From: UMGS1387 sp045540015
GTDB lineage: Bacteria; Bacillota; Clostridia; Oscillospirales; CAG-382
Direction of reading: 5' to 3'
Assembly: GCA_045540015.1 (NCBI GenBank)
Contig: JAZQGP010000052.1
Location: 124,001-188,000, forward strand
DNA length: 64,000 nt
The notes under the pieces were generated by a model. The model did not search any database, had not been told where the DNA came from, and worked only from the letters and a program-made list of their open reading frames with translations. Numbering within the stretch: position 1 is the first letter of the stretch; each line of letters opens with the position of its first letter. Below, one piece after another: positions 25,020 through 33,510 of the stretch. A program made the position numbers and the translations under genes.

Positions 25020-25823
25020 ATGATTATCACATTAGCAACAGTTATATCATTCTTGCTGACAATTTTGAAAGCAGCTGTTATCGCAGGAATCGGAATTCTT
25101 CTTGCACACATTGCAAGCTCAATTACCACCAAAGCCGCAACAAAAGCGCACGGAGATATTTCTCTCGTGAGGTTTTTGAACAAGGCTGTGAAAATTACAA
25201 TTTACATACTCACATTCATTGCAGCGCTTACAGTTCTTGGAATTCCTACAACAGGACTTATCGCAGCAATGAGCGCAGCCGCCGTTGCTATATCTCTTGC
25301 ACTCAAGGATAGCCTTTCAAACATCTCCGGAGGTATTTTCCTTCTTGTTACGCGTCCGTTTGTAACAAACGATGTTATTGAAGTAAGCGGTTATTGCGGA
25401 ACTGTTAAGGAAATTCAACTGATACATACAGTTATTCTCACTTTTGATAACAGAGAAGTTATCATCCCTAACGGAGTAATGGTGAATTCCACCGTAATCA
25501 ATATGTCTAATGAAGACCGCAGACGCGTAGATATTGTGTTCTCAATCGGTTACAACGACAACGCTTCTCTTGCAAGAGAGCTAATACTTAAAACTGCCCA
25601 AAAGCATGAGCTGGTAATAAGCGATCCCGAACCGTTCGCAAGAGTTAGCGCACATTCTTCAAGCAGTATTGACATCACAATGCGTGTATGGACGCTTGCA
25701 GGCGATTACTGGACAGTATACTTTGACCTATTAGAGCAGGTTCGTGAAGAATTCAATAGAAACGGTATTACTATTCCCTTTAATCAGCTTGATGTTCACA
25801 TTGATGGAAAAGTAGAAAAATAA
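25020..25823 (+). CDS. mscS: Small-conductance mechanosensitive channel (MscS family)
   Basis: A 267-aa MscS-type channel that opens under membrane tension to relieve osmotic shock. There are three transmembrane helices (about 1-33, 52-75, 78-110), with the glycine/alanine-rich pore helix TGLIAAMSAAAVAISLALKDSL, followed by the beta domain NISGGIFLLVTRPFVTNDVIEVSG and IPNGVMVNSTVINMS, then an alpha/beta cytoplasmic cage. ATG 25020 is chosen because AAAGG at 25006-25010 precedes it; an upstream in-frame ATG at 24978 has no such site. Confidence 0.92.
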   Translation: MIITLATVISFLLTILKAAVIAGIGILLAHIASSITTKAATKAHGDISLVRFLNKAVKITIYILTFIAALTVLGIPTTGLIAAMSAAAVAISLALKDSLSNISGGIFLLVTRPFVTNDVIEVSGYCGTVKEIQLIHTVILTFDNREVIIPNGVMVNSTVINMSNEDRRRVDIVFSIGYNDNASLARELILKTAQKHELVISDPEPFARVSAHSSSSIDITMRVWTLAGDYWTVYFDLLEQVREEFNRNGITIPFNQLDVHIDGKVEK

Positions 25824-25867
25824 TCCTACAACTAACATTTCTCATATAAACTGAAAAGAGGTTTACA

Positions 25868-27226
25868 ATGAATTATTCTGAAATAACTCCTTATATTAGA
25901 CAGCTTGCAAATCTTACAGATAGTAACAATCATATTGAACCGCAAATGTACACGGATTTCGATGTGAAAAGAGGTCTACGCGACATTAACGGAAACGGAG
26001 TTGTTGCCGGTCTTACCGAAGTGTCCCGTATAAAAGCCAAAACTAAGGACGATAACGGAAATGATGTTCCTTGCAACGGAGAGCTTTTCTACAGAGGAAT
26101 AAATGTCAGAGAATTAGTAACTGGCTTTATTCAGGATAACCGTTCAGGATTTGAAGAAACTGTATATTTGCTTCTGTTTTCGAAATTACCAAACAAAAAG
26201 GAATTAGATGATTTTAATGAACAGTTGTCTTTATATCGTTCGCTTCCTCAGTCTTTTGTCAGAGACATGATATTGAAAGCACCCGGCAAAGATATGATGA
26301 ACATATTGTCAAGAAGTGTTCTTGCCCTATATGCCTATGATGAAAATCCTGATGATATATCAACCGCAAACGTTTTAAGACAATGTCTTCTTTTGATATC
26401 ACAATTTCCTCTTCTTGCAGTATATAGCTACCATTCTTTCCAACATTATCACAATAGAAACAGTCTTTTTATTCATTTTCCCAAAAAAGAACTAACTACC
26501 GCCGAAAACCTTTTATATATACTGAGAGAAAACGGAGAATTTACCCCGCTTGAAGCAAGACTTCTTGACCTCGCTCTTGTTCTTCATGCAGAACACGGAG
26601 GTGGAAACAATTCAACTTTTACCACCCATGTTGTTACTTCTTCGGGAACTGACACATATTCTGCCATAGCTGCAGCTTTAGGTTCTCTTAAAGGACCTCG
26701 TCACGGCGGTGCAAACATCAAAGTAATGCAAATGTTTGATAATATGAAAGAGTGCATAAACACGAAAAACACTGAAGCCGTCAAAGATTACCTTAACAAA
26801 CTGCTGAACAAGGAAGCTTTTGATAAATCTGGACTTATCTATGGTATGGGACACGCAGTTTACTCTCTATCTGATCCCAGAGCTGATATTCTCAAAACTT
26901 TCGCCAAAAAACTTTCTCAAGAAAAAGGAATGGAGGAAGAATTCACTCTGTATGAAACAGTAGAACAACTGGCACCAGAGATTATTGCTGAAAAGAGAAA
27001 GATGTACAAAGGTGTTAGTGCCAATGTTGACTTTTATTCTGGAATCGTTTATAAAATGTTAGGTCTACCATATGAGTTATTTACCCCGATTTTTGCAGTA
27101 TCAAGAATAGCAGGATGGAGTGCTCACAGAATTGAAGAAATTCAGAACGCCGGAAAAATTATTAGACCTGCATACATAAGCGTTAAGCCTGAAACAGCCT
27201 ATATTTCAATAGACAAAAGATTATAA
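25868..27226 (+). CDS. Citrate synthase
   Basis: Condenses acetyl-CoA with oxaloacetate. The 452-aa protein has the citrate-synthase catalytic regions: AEHGGGNNSTF (first His), GSLKGPRHGGAN, YGMGHAVYSLSDPRA (second His) and the C-terminal FTPIFAVSRIAGWSAHRIEE. The N-terminal extension and the length fit the clostridial type; 2-methylcitrate synthase activity cannot be excluded. It has its own ribosome site (AAGAGG) and terminator. No aconitase or isocitrate dehydrogenase gene is nearby; in such anaerobes the enzyme usually supplies glutamate carbon (inference). Confidence 0.92.
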   Translation: MNYSEITPYIRQLANLTDSNNHIEPQMYTDFDVKRGLRDINGNGVVAGLTEVSRIKAKTKDDNGNDVPCNGELFYRGINVRELVTGFIQDNRSGFEETVYLLLFSKLPNKKELDDFNEQLSLYRSLPQSFVRDMILKAPGKDMMNILSRSVLALYAYDENPDDISTANVLRQCLLLISQFPLLAVYSYHSFQHYHNRNSLFIHFPKKELTTAENLLYILRENGEFTPLEARLLDLALVLHAEHGGGNNSTFTTHVVTSSGTDTYSAIAAALGSLKGPRHGGANIKVMQMFDNMKECINTKNTEAVKDYLNKLLNKEAFDKSGLIYGMGHAVYSLSDPRADILKTFAKKLSQEKGMEEEFTLYETVEQLAPEIIAEKRKMYKGVSANVDFYSGIVYKMLGLPYELFTPIFAVSRIAGWSAHRIEEIQNAGKIIRPAYISVKPETAYISIDKRL

Positions 27227-27231
27227 AATTT

Positions 27232-27262
27232 TGACGGGCAGTTATTACTGTCCGTCATTTTT
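27232..27262. terminator. Terminator between citrate synthase and V-ATPase operon
   Basis: TGACGG / CCGTCA outer stem with inner CAGT-TATT-ACTG, followed by five T on the + strand and AAAATTT on the other side; placed between two convergent stops, so probably used from both directions. Confidence 0.85.
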
Positions 27263-27265
27263 AGT

Positions 27266-27943
27266 TTATGCAATTATTCCTTCATCAAGCCTTTTTTGCG
27301 CTTCAATCTGCTCCTTCAGCATCATGTCCTTGACCTTCATAAGTCTCGTTCTTGTGCCGCGCTCATTTTCCTCAAGCTTCATTGTGATATACTTTATTGT
27401 ATCTCTATACTGCGGAATGAGTACATGCTCAAGAGCATTAACTCTACGACGTGTTTTTTCAATCTCAGAAGACATAAGCTGACAGGATTTTTCAACCTCT
27501 GCAAGCTTTACCATCTTTTCAAGAACACCGCCAAGCGCTTCAACCGCCCTATCAAGCTCACAAGAAGTTGTCGCAAAGCCGTATGAATAAACGTCATTTT
27601 TATCCGCTGTTTTCATAGTTGTAGAAAATTCGGGAATTCTGACGCTCATTACATTTCTCTCTCCAACCTCAAGAAGCATTTCCTGCTTTGGAAGCATTAA
27701 AGCGACATCAAGAGACTTTCCCGACATAACAGAGCGAGCAACCGCAATATGCTTATTAGACTCTCCGATCGCTTGCTCAACCTCACGTCGGAGCGCTTTA
27801 TTTTCACGTACAAGCTCAAGAAAACGACGCATGAGCTCATCACGCTTATCTTTAAGCAGCTTGTGACCGCGCTGTGCAGTTACAAGCTTTCTTTTGAGAT
27901 TGGTAAGCTCCATTCTTGTCGGATTTACATTCATTACAGCCAT
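27266..27943 (-). CDS. ntpD: V-type ATPase subunit D
   Basis: Central-stalk (rotor) subunit, 225 aa, almost entirely two long coiled-coil helices at the N- and C-termini. The opening NPTRMELTNLKRKLVTAQRGHKLLKDKRDEL is the family signature, and RRRVNALEHVLIPQYRDTIKYI near residue 170 is the conserved C-terminal helix. It is the last gene of the ATPase operon, 34 bases after subunit B, with GGTGGTG before the ATG. Confidence 0.95.
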   Translation of the reverse strand: MAVMNVNPTRMELTNLKRKLVTAQRGHKLLKDKRDELMRRFLELVRENKALRREVEQAIGESNKHIAVARSVMSGKSLDVALMLPKQEMLLEVGERNVMSVRIPEFSTTMKTADKNDVYSYGFATTSCELDRAVEALGGVLEKMVKLAEVEKSCQLMSSEIEKTRRRVNALEHVLIPQYRDTIKYITMKLEENERGTRTRLMKVKDMMLKEQIEAQKRLDEGIIA

Positions 27944-27977
27944 TTTATCACCACCGTGTGATTATTTACGACTTGCA

Positions 27978-29351
27978 TCACTTCTTATCGTAGTACTTAT
28001 CAAGGAATTTATCGCTGATACGTTTGAGTTCACTTCTTGGAAGTATTCTCAGAAGCTCCCAACCGATATCAAGTGTTTCCTCAATACTTCTGTCAGCATT
28101 ATATCCTTGAGATACATACTTGTTTTCAAATTCATCGGCAAATTTAGCGTAAAGCTTATCTATTTCTGTAAGTGCCGATTCTCCCAGAATAACCATAAGC
28201 TCTTTTGCATCTTTTCCGCGTGCATATGCCGAGAAAAGCTGGTTCATTGTATTGCTATGGTCTTCTCTTGTTTTTCCTTCACCTATACCCTTGTCCTTCA
28301 GTCTTGAAAGCGACGGAAGAACGTCTACAGGAGGTGTTACGCCCTTTCTGTAAAGGTCACGTGAAAGAATAATCTGTCCCTCTGTAATGTAACCGGTAAG
28401 GTCAGGGATAGGATGAGTTTTGTCATCCTCGGGCATTGTGAGAATCGGGATCATAGTGATACTTCCGTTTTTGCCGCGTTGTCTGCCTGCACGTTCATAA
28501 ATAGTTGCAAGGTCAGTATACATATATCCGGGATATCCTCTACGGCTTGGGACTTCTTTACGTGCTGCCGAAACTTCACGCAGAGCATCTGCATAGTTTG
28601 TAATATCCGTAAGAATTACAAGAACGTGCATATCCTTTTCAAATGCAAGATATTCAGCCGCAGTAAGCGCCATTTTAGGAGTTGCTATTCTTTCAATTGC
28701 AGGGTCGTTTGCAAGGTTTATAAAGAGAACCGTTCTGTCGATAGCTCCCGTTTCTTTAAAGCTTTCAACAAAGTAGTTTGATTCTTCAAAAGTAATACCC
28801 ATTGCTGCAAAAACAACTGCAAACTGTTCATCTGTTCCTCTAACCTTTGCCTGTCTTGCAATCTGAGCTGCAAGATTTGCATGAGGAAGACCGCTGGCAG
28901 AGAAAATTGGAAGTTTTTGTCCGCGAACAAGAGTATTTAGTCCGTCTATTGCAGAAATACCCGTCTGAATAAACTCCTGCGGATAGTTGCGTGCAGCAGG
29001 GTTTATTGGCATACCGTTAACGTCCATTCGCTTATCGGGAATAATCTCGGGTCCATTGTCTATAGGTCTGCCAAGCCCGTCAAAAACTCGTCCGAGCATA
29101 TCACTTGACACACCAAGTTCCATCTGTCTTCCAAGAAATTTAACTGTACTGTTTGAAAGGTTAATACCCGTTGAGCTTTCAAAAAGCTGAACAAGGGCAT
29201 TAGAGCCGTTAATTTCAAGAACTCTGCAACGTCTCTTTTCGCCGTTTTCAAGCCTTATTTCACCAAGCTCGTTATACGTTACACCTTCAACATCACGAAC
29301 CAGCATAAGCGGTCCTGCTACCTCTTGTATTGTTCTGTATTCCTTTGACAT
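27978..29351 (-). CDS. ntpB: V-type ATPase subunit B
   Basis: Non-catalytic regulatory subunit of the V1 hexamer (457 aa). The family motifs include the nucleotide-fold segment with the degenerate P-loop replaced by SASGLPHANLAAQIARQA, FVVFAAMG-type strand (AVVFAAMGITFEE), VLVILTDITNYADALREVSAARKEVPSRRGYPGYMYTDLATIYERAGR, and ILSRDLYRKGVTPPVDVLPSLSRL. The start overlaps the subunit A stop by one base (TGATG). Confidence 0.97.
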   Translation of the reverse strand: MSKEYRTIQEVAGPLMLVRDVEGVTYNELGEIRLENGEKRRCRVLEINGSNALVQLFESSTGINLSNSTVKFLGRQMELGVSSDMLGRVFDGLGRPIDNGPEIIPDKRMDVNGMPINPAARNYPQEFIQTGISAIDGLNTLVRGQKLPIFSASGLPHANLAAQIARQAKVRGTDEQFAVVFAAMGITFEESNYFVESFKETGAIDRTVLFINLANDPAIERIATPKMALTAAEYLAFEKDMHVLVILTDITNYADALREVSAARKEVPSRRGYPGYMYTDLATIYERAGRQRGKNGSITMIPILTMPEDDKTHPIPDLTGYITEGQIILSRDLYRKGVTPPVDVLPSLSRLKDKGIGEGKTREDHSNTMNQLFSAYARGKDAKELMVILGESALTEIDKLYAKFADEFENKYVSQGYNADRSIEETLDIGWELLRILPRSELKRISDKFLDKYYDKK

Positions 29352-31117
29352 CAGTATACCTCCTTTACAAGAGTAGTCTTCATTTCTTCAGAAAGTGCTT
29401 TAAGAACGTTTTTATACTCGGTATTAATGTTTTCTTCTTCGACATACTTAAAGCGTCCGATTTTTTCACGTACTGCAAGTGAAGAAATCTTTTCAATGTC
29501 AGCACCTGTTTCAAGTGCCGCAGACGCTTCATCATAGAACGCAAGAATTAGTTTCATCATAAGAAGCTGCTTATCAAGGCTTGTATACGTGTCTACCTCA
29601 TGGAAAGCAAGCTGATGCAAGAAGTCCTCACGAACAGAGCGTGCAGTTTCCATCTTTAATCTATCCTTTGCAGAAAGAGCATCCATACCGACAAGCTTTA
29701 CTATTTCATCAAGCTCTGCTTCATCCTGAAGAATGCTCATCATTCTGCCACGAAGCGCCATCCAATCTTCAGACACGTTTTCCTTGAACCATTTTTCAAG
29801 AAGGTCTGTATAAAGAGAATAGCTGGTAAGCCAATTTATAGCCGGAAAATGACGCTTATATGCAAGATTTGCATCAAGCCCCCAAAACACCTTTACAATT
29901 CTGAGAGTTGCCTGTGAAACAGGTTCTGATATATCACCGCCGGGAGGAGATACTGCACCAATAGCCGAAAGTGCACCCTCTCTGCCCTCTGTTCCAAGAG
30001 ATACGACACGTCCTGCTCTTTCATAAAACTGTGCAAGACGGCTACCAAGATATGCAGGATAACCCTCTTCACCGGGCATTTCTTCAAGTCGTCCCGACAT
30101 CTCACGAAGAGCTTCTGCCCAACGTGAAGTTGAGTCTGCCATAAGTGCAACAGAGTAACCCATATCACGGAAATATTCTGCAATTGTAATACCCGTGTAA
30201 ATTGATGCTTCTCGTGCAGCAACAGGCATGTCCGATGTATTTGCAATAAGCACGGTTCTTTCCATAAGGCTCTTGCCTGTATGTGGGTCGATAAGCTCGG
30301 GGAATTCATTAAGAACGTCAGTCATTTCGTTTCCGCGTTCACCGCAGCCGATATATACAACTATATCCGCTTCTGCCCACTTTGCAAGCTGATGCTGAGT
30401 TACGGTTTTTCCGCTTCCGAAAGGACCGGGAATTGCAGCAACTCCGCCCTTTGCAATCGGGAACATTGTGTCAACAACACGCTGACCTGTTATAAGAGGC
30501 TTATCTGGAGAGAGCTTTTTAGCATAAGGTCTACCCTTTCTTACAGGCCACTTCTGCATAAGAGTCATTTCATAAATGCCCTTTTCAGTCTTTATTTTAC
30601 ATATAACATCTGTTACGTGAAAGGTTCCCTTATCAATACTTTCAACCGTTCCTTGAACACCGAAAGGAACCATTATTTTATGAAGAACAACATCAGTTTC
30701 CTGTACTGTACCGACAATATCACCGCCGATAACCGCATCACCAACATTTACCGTAGGCAAAAACTCCCATTCAAGCTCACGTTTCAATGAAGCAACCTCA
30801 ACGCCTCTTGAAAGGTTATTACCCGACACCTTCATAATGTCGTCAAGAGGTCTCTGAATACCGTCAAAGATACTTCCTATGAGACCGGGACCGAGTTCAA
30901 CACTCATAGGCTCGCCCGTAGATTCTACAGGCTCACCCGTTCCGAGTCCGCTTGTTTCTTCATATACCTGCACCGACGCTTTATCGCCGTGCATTTCTAT
31001 TATTTCTCCTATCAGTCGCTTGTCGCTGACGCGTACAACGTCAAACATATTGGCATCTCTCATGCCCTCTGCAACAACAAGCGGTCCCGATACCTTGAGT
31101 ATTTTTCCTGTTGCCAT
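29351..31117 (-). CDS. ntpA: V-type ATPase catalytic subunit A
   Basis: Catalytic subunit (588 aa). P-loop GPFGSGKTVTQHQLAKW lies near residue 230, followed by CGERGNEMT, DSTSRWAEALREMSGRLEEMPGEEGYPAYLGSRLAQFYERAGR, and the V/A-type 'non-homologous' insert of about 90 residues ahead of the P-loop, which F-type beta subunits lack. ATG 31117 is chosen because GAGAGG precedes it; an upstream in-frame TTG at 31132 would be too near that site. Confidence 0.97.
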   Translation of the reverse strand: MATGKILKVSGPLVVAEGMRDANMFDVVRVSDKRLIGEIIEMHGDKASVQVYEETSGLGTGEPVESTGEPMSVELGPGLIGSIFDGIQRPLDDIMKVSGNNLSRGVEVASLKRELEWEFLPTVNVGDAVIGGDIVGTVQETDVVLHKIMVPFGVQGTVESIDKGTFHVTDVICKIKTEKGIYEMTLMQKWPVRKGRPYAKKLSPDKPLITGQRVVDTMFPIAKGGVAAIPGPFGSGKTVTQHQLAKWAEADIVVYIGCGERGNEMTDVLNEFPELIDPHTGKSLMERTVLIANTSDMPVAAREASIYTGITIAEYFRDMGYSVALMADSTSRWAEALREMSGRLEEMPGEEGYPAYLGSRLAQFYERAGRVVSLGTEGREGALSAIGAVSPPGGDISEPVSQATLRIVKVFWGLDANLAYKRHFPAINWLTSYSLYTDLLEKWFKENVSEDWMALRGRMMSILQDEAELDEIVKLVGMDALSAKDRLKMETARSVREDFLHQLAFHEVDTYTSLDKQLLMMKLILAFYDEASAALETGADIEKISSLAVREKIGRFKYVEEENINTEYKNVLKALSEEMKTTLVKEVY

Positions 31118-31143
31118 TTCTACACCTCTCAAATTTGTGTAAA

Positions 31144-31455
31144 TTAAGAAATTATATCAGAGCCGACTGCTCTTTCTACAGACACACTGACATTCTTCAT
31201 TCCGACACCCGTATTTCCCGTTATACCCGGAATCGGGATTATAGCAGGAAGTGTCATATCCCTGTAATGCTCAACATCCTCCGGAATAAGCTCAAAAAGC
31301 TTTTCGGTGATATAAACAACACCGTATCCGTTTTTTGCAAGCTCACGCAGAGCTTTTGATGCACTTTGTGCATCGTCACACGGACAGAGCGTAAGACCAA
31401 GGGAAGCAAAGCCATATATGCTGTCTCTGTCGCCTATGACTGCCATTTTATACAT
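31144..31455 (-). CDS. ntpG: V-type ATPase subunit F (NtpG)
   Basis: Small (103 aa) rotor-associated subunit with a Rossmann-like fold: MYKMAVIGDRDSIYGFASLGL at the N-terminus and GVVYITEKLFELIPED in the middle are typical. ATG 31455 matches the family N-terminus and overlaps the end of subunit C by eight bases; GTG 31464 is an alternative start. Confidence 0.92.
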   Translation of the reverse strand: MYKMAVIGDRDSIYGFASLGLTLCPCDDAQSASKALRELAKNGYGVVYITEKLFELIPEDVEHYRDMTLPAIIPIPGITGNTGVGMKNVSVSVERAVGSDIIS

Positions 31456-32416
31456 AGCTCTCACGCACCCTCTCTCTTATCGCCGACGTGGGATAATCAT
31501 TTTTCTTGCATGACAATATAATACGCACATTTTTTACTTCACTCTCAACCGCAAAGCAGTATGCAAGAAGCGGTGCTATACCAAACGAGGTATATTTTGC
31601 GTTCTTAACAAGAGAAAGTATCATGTCATCAATTTGCTTTTCAAATGCAGTATCTCCTGTTTTGAGTGCTTCGCACACCTCAGAAAGCGATGTACACGAG
31701 ATATACTCAATAAAGCTGTCATACCCGGAAAGACAAGCATCTTTTAAACGTGAAACATCAAGCAAAGAACACCTTGCAAGACACATGTCATAAAAAGCCT
31801 CATCCTTTTGAGTACGTATTGCACGAAGTGCTGCCTTAATATCCGAAAGCGCCGCAGTTCTTTCTGCAACTGTAATACAGAAATCATTTTCTGTTTGCTT
31901 CGCAAGGCAAATCTGTGCCTCAAGCATTGCTTTATCAAGAATAATATCCACAAGCTGTCCGTCCATTGTACGCATAAGAACATCATGTGCATATGCAGTA
32001 CAAGTTGACGCATATTCGGGAAGAACAGAATACTGTTTTTCACTGACTGCTCTTTTCAGAATATCGTGGCTTATAATCGAAGGACTTATAAGGTATTCGG
32101 TGCAGTCCTTATTCAGTGCAAGACTTTTTAATGCAGCCTTGATATTGTGGAAGTCGTTTTTAACTGTTAAAAAATCAAGACACTTTTCATCAGGTGATGC
32201 TTCAAGTACAAGCGCATACGCCTGCTGCAGCTTTTCATCAAGAACTTTATCTGTATCGTCACCCGAAAAGTCAGCATAATCGGCATCCGTTAAAAGTTTT
32301 ACGGCAGCCTCATAATCCGGTGCCGATATAAGAGACTCAAAAAAAGCATCCGTCAGAAGTCTGTTTTCGTTAGCACGTATTTTAGCTACGGCAAAGGCAA
32401 ATTCCGTATCCTTCAC
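31448..32416 (-). CDS. ntpC: V-type ATPase subunit C
   Basis: Subunit C (322 aa) couples the V1 rotor to the membrane ring, folding as three similar helical domains. It matches by length, all-helical character, position between E and F, and an N-terminal FAVAKIRANENRLLTD segment common to the family. The start is GTG 32416 with GGAGG 8 bases upstream. Its sequence is poorly conserved, as is usual for this subunit. Confidence 0.9.
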   Translation of the reverse strand: MKDTEFAFAVAKIRANENRLLTDAFFESLISAPDYEAAVKLLTDADYADFSGDDTDKVLDEKLQQAYALVLEASPDEKCLDFLTVKNDFHNIKAALKSLALNKDCTEYLISPSIISHDILKRAVSEKQYSVLPEYASTCTAYAHDVLMRTMDGQLVDIILDKAMLEAQICLAKQTENDFCITVAERTAALSDIKAALRAIRTQKDEAFYDMCLARCSLLDVSRLKDACLSGYDSFIEYISCTSLSEVCEALKTGDTAFEKQIDDMILSLVKNAKYTSFGIAPLLAYCFAVESEVKNVRIILSCKKNDYPTSAIRERVRESYV

Positions 32417-32428
32417 AGACTACACCTC

Positions 32429-33019
32429 CTACGAAAACAGCACTTGATTGAGCGTGTCTCTTACTTCTTCCGAAGCATCCTCAAGAAGCGACTCAAACGT
32501 ACAGTCAACACGCATCTCAGGATATGACAGCACAAAGCCTCCTCTGCAAGCAATCTGCTCATCAGCTACAACAACGGTCTTATCCTTCGGAAGTAACTTG
32601 CCGAGTGACTCCGCAAAACCGTCAGGAATTCTGTCATAATCTGTTTTATTGAAAAACATTTTTCCTTCGCCCGAAAGCGCATTTGACAGAGCAAGCAGCT
32701 TTATGTTTTCAAAATATTCTTCTACAGAAAGGGTACAGAGATACACAATCGCATTTTCAGTGACATTTTTAATTATTTCGCCCTTTGCTTCAAGAAGCGT
32801 TCTTTTCTGCATAAGCTCACACGAAGATTCAGCTTTTTCCGTAATAAGTTTTGCTTCTGCAGCTGCTTTCTCGGTTATCTGTTCACATAGCTTCTCTGCT
32901 TCCGCCTTAGCTTCATTCAGAATGTCAGAAGCTTGTTCATTCGCCTTTTTAAGAATAAACTCACACTGCTCACTTGTGTCACTTTGTATTTTAGATAATA
33001 TTTTAGTAAGGCCGTCCAT
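32429..33019 (-). CDS. ntpE: V-type ATPase subunit E
   Basis: Peripheral-stalk subunit (196 aa). The first ~80 residues form a long alanine- and glutamate-rich coiled coil (ANEQASDILNEAKAEAEKLCEQITEKAAAEAK), followed by a compact alpha/beta head with CRGGFVLSYPEMRVDCTFESLLED, the typical E-subunit C-terminal motif. It lies between K and C with GGAGG before the ATG. Confidence 0.93.
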   Translation of the reverse strand: MDGLTKILSKIQSDTSEQCEFILKKANEQASDILNEAKAEAEKLCEQITEKAAAEAKLITEKAESSCELMQKRTLLEAKGEIIKNVTENAIVYLCTLSVEEYFENIKLLALSNALSGEGKMFFNKTDYDRIPDGFAESLGKLLPKDKTVVVADEQIACRGGFVLSYPEMRVDCTFESLLEDASEEVRDTLNQVLFS

Positions 33020-33036
33020 GCCGAACCTCCTGTATT

Positions 33037-33510
33037 TTACTTAAGACCTGTTACAACGAGAATTGATACGAGAAGTGCAAGAATTGCATATGTCTCAACC
33101 ATCGCAGACATAGTAATCGCTTTACCGTTCTGGTCAGGCTTCTTTGCTACAACGCTAACACCTGCCGCTGCAGTTTTTGCCTGAGCAATTGCGGAAAAGT
33201 AGCCTACTATCATTATAGGCAAGCATGCGCCGAGATAAGCAAGTCCCTGTGCAACGGTAAGTTCTGCAGGATTTCCTCCGAGAACACCGAGCTGATTGAG
33301 GACAAGGACAGCTGTCAGAAGTCCGTAAAGTCCCTGAGTACCGGGAAGCAGCTGAAGAATAAGAAGCTTTGAGAACTTAGACGGGTCTTCTGATACTACA
33401 CCCGCTGCCGCTTCACCAACAAGTCCTACGCCTTTAGCAGAACCGATACCTGCCACAAGTGCTGCAAGCACCGCACCTACAATTGCAATTGCACATCCAA
33501 GATTAATCAT
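33037..33510 (-). CDS. ntpK: V-type ATPase membrane rotor subunit K, Na+-type
   Basis: Proteolipid that forms the membrane ring: 157 aa with four transmembrane helices as two hairpins. The five side chains that bind Na+ in Enterococcus hirae NtpK (Leu61, Thr64, Gln65, Gln110, Glu139) correspond here to Leu55, Thr58, Gln59 (LLPGTQGLYG), Gln110 (SAIAQAK) and Glu139 (AMVETYAIL). Only the second hairpin has the ion-binding glutamate; the first carries Gln59. This predicts a sodium-translocating enzyme. The start overlaps the subunit I stop by eight bases. Confidence 0.95.
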   Translation of the reverse strand: MINLGCAIAIVGAVLAALVAGIGSAKGVGLVGEAAAGVVSEDPSKFSKLLILQLLPGTQGLYGLLTAVLVLNQLGVLGGNPAELTVAQGLAYLGACLPIMIVGYFSAIAQAKTAAAGVSVVAKKPDQNGKAITMSAMVETYAILALLVSILVVTGLK

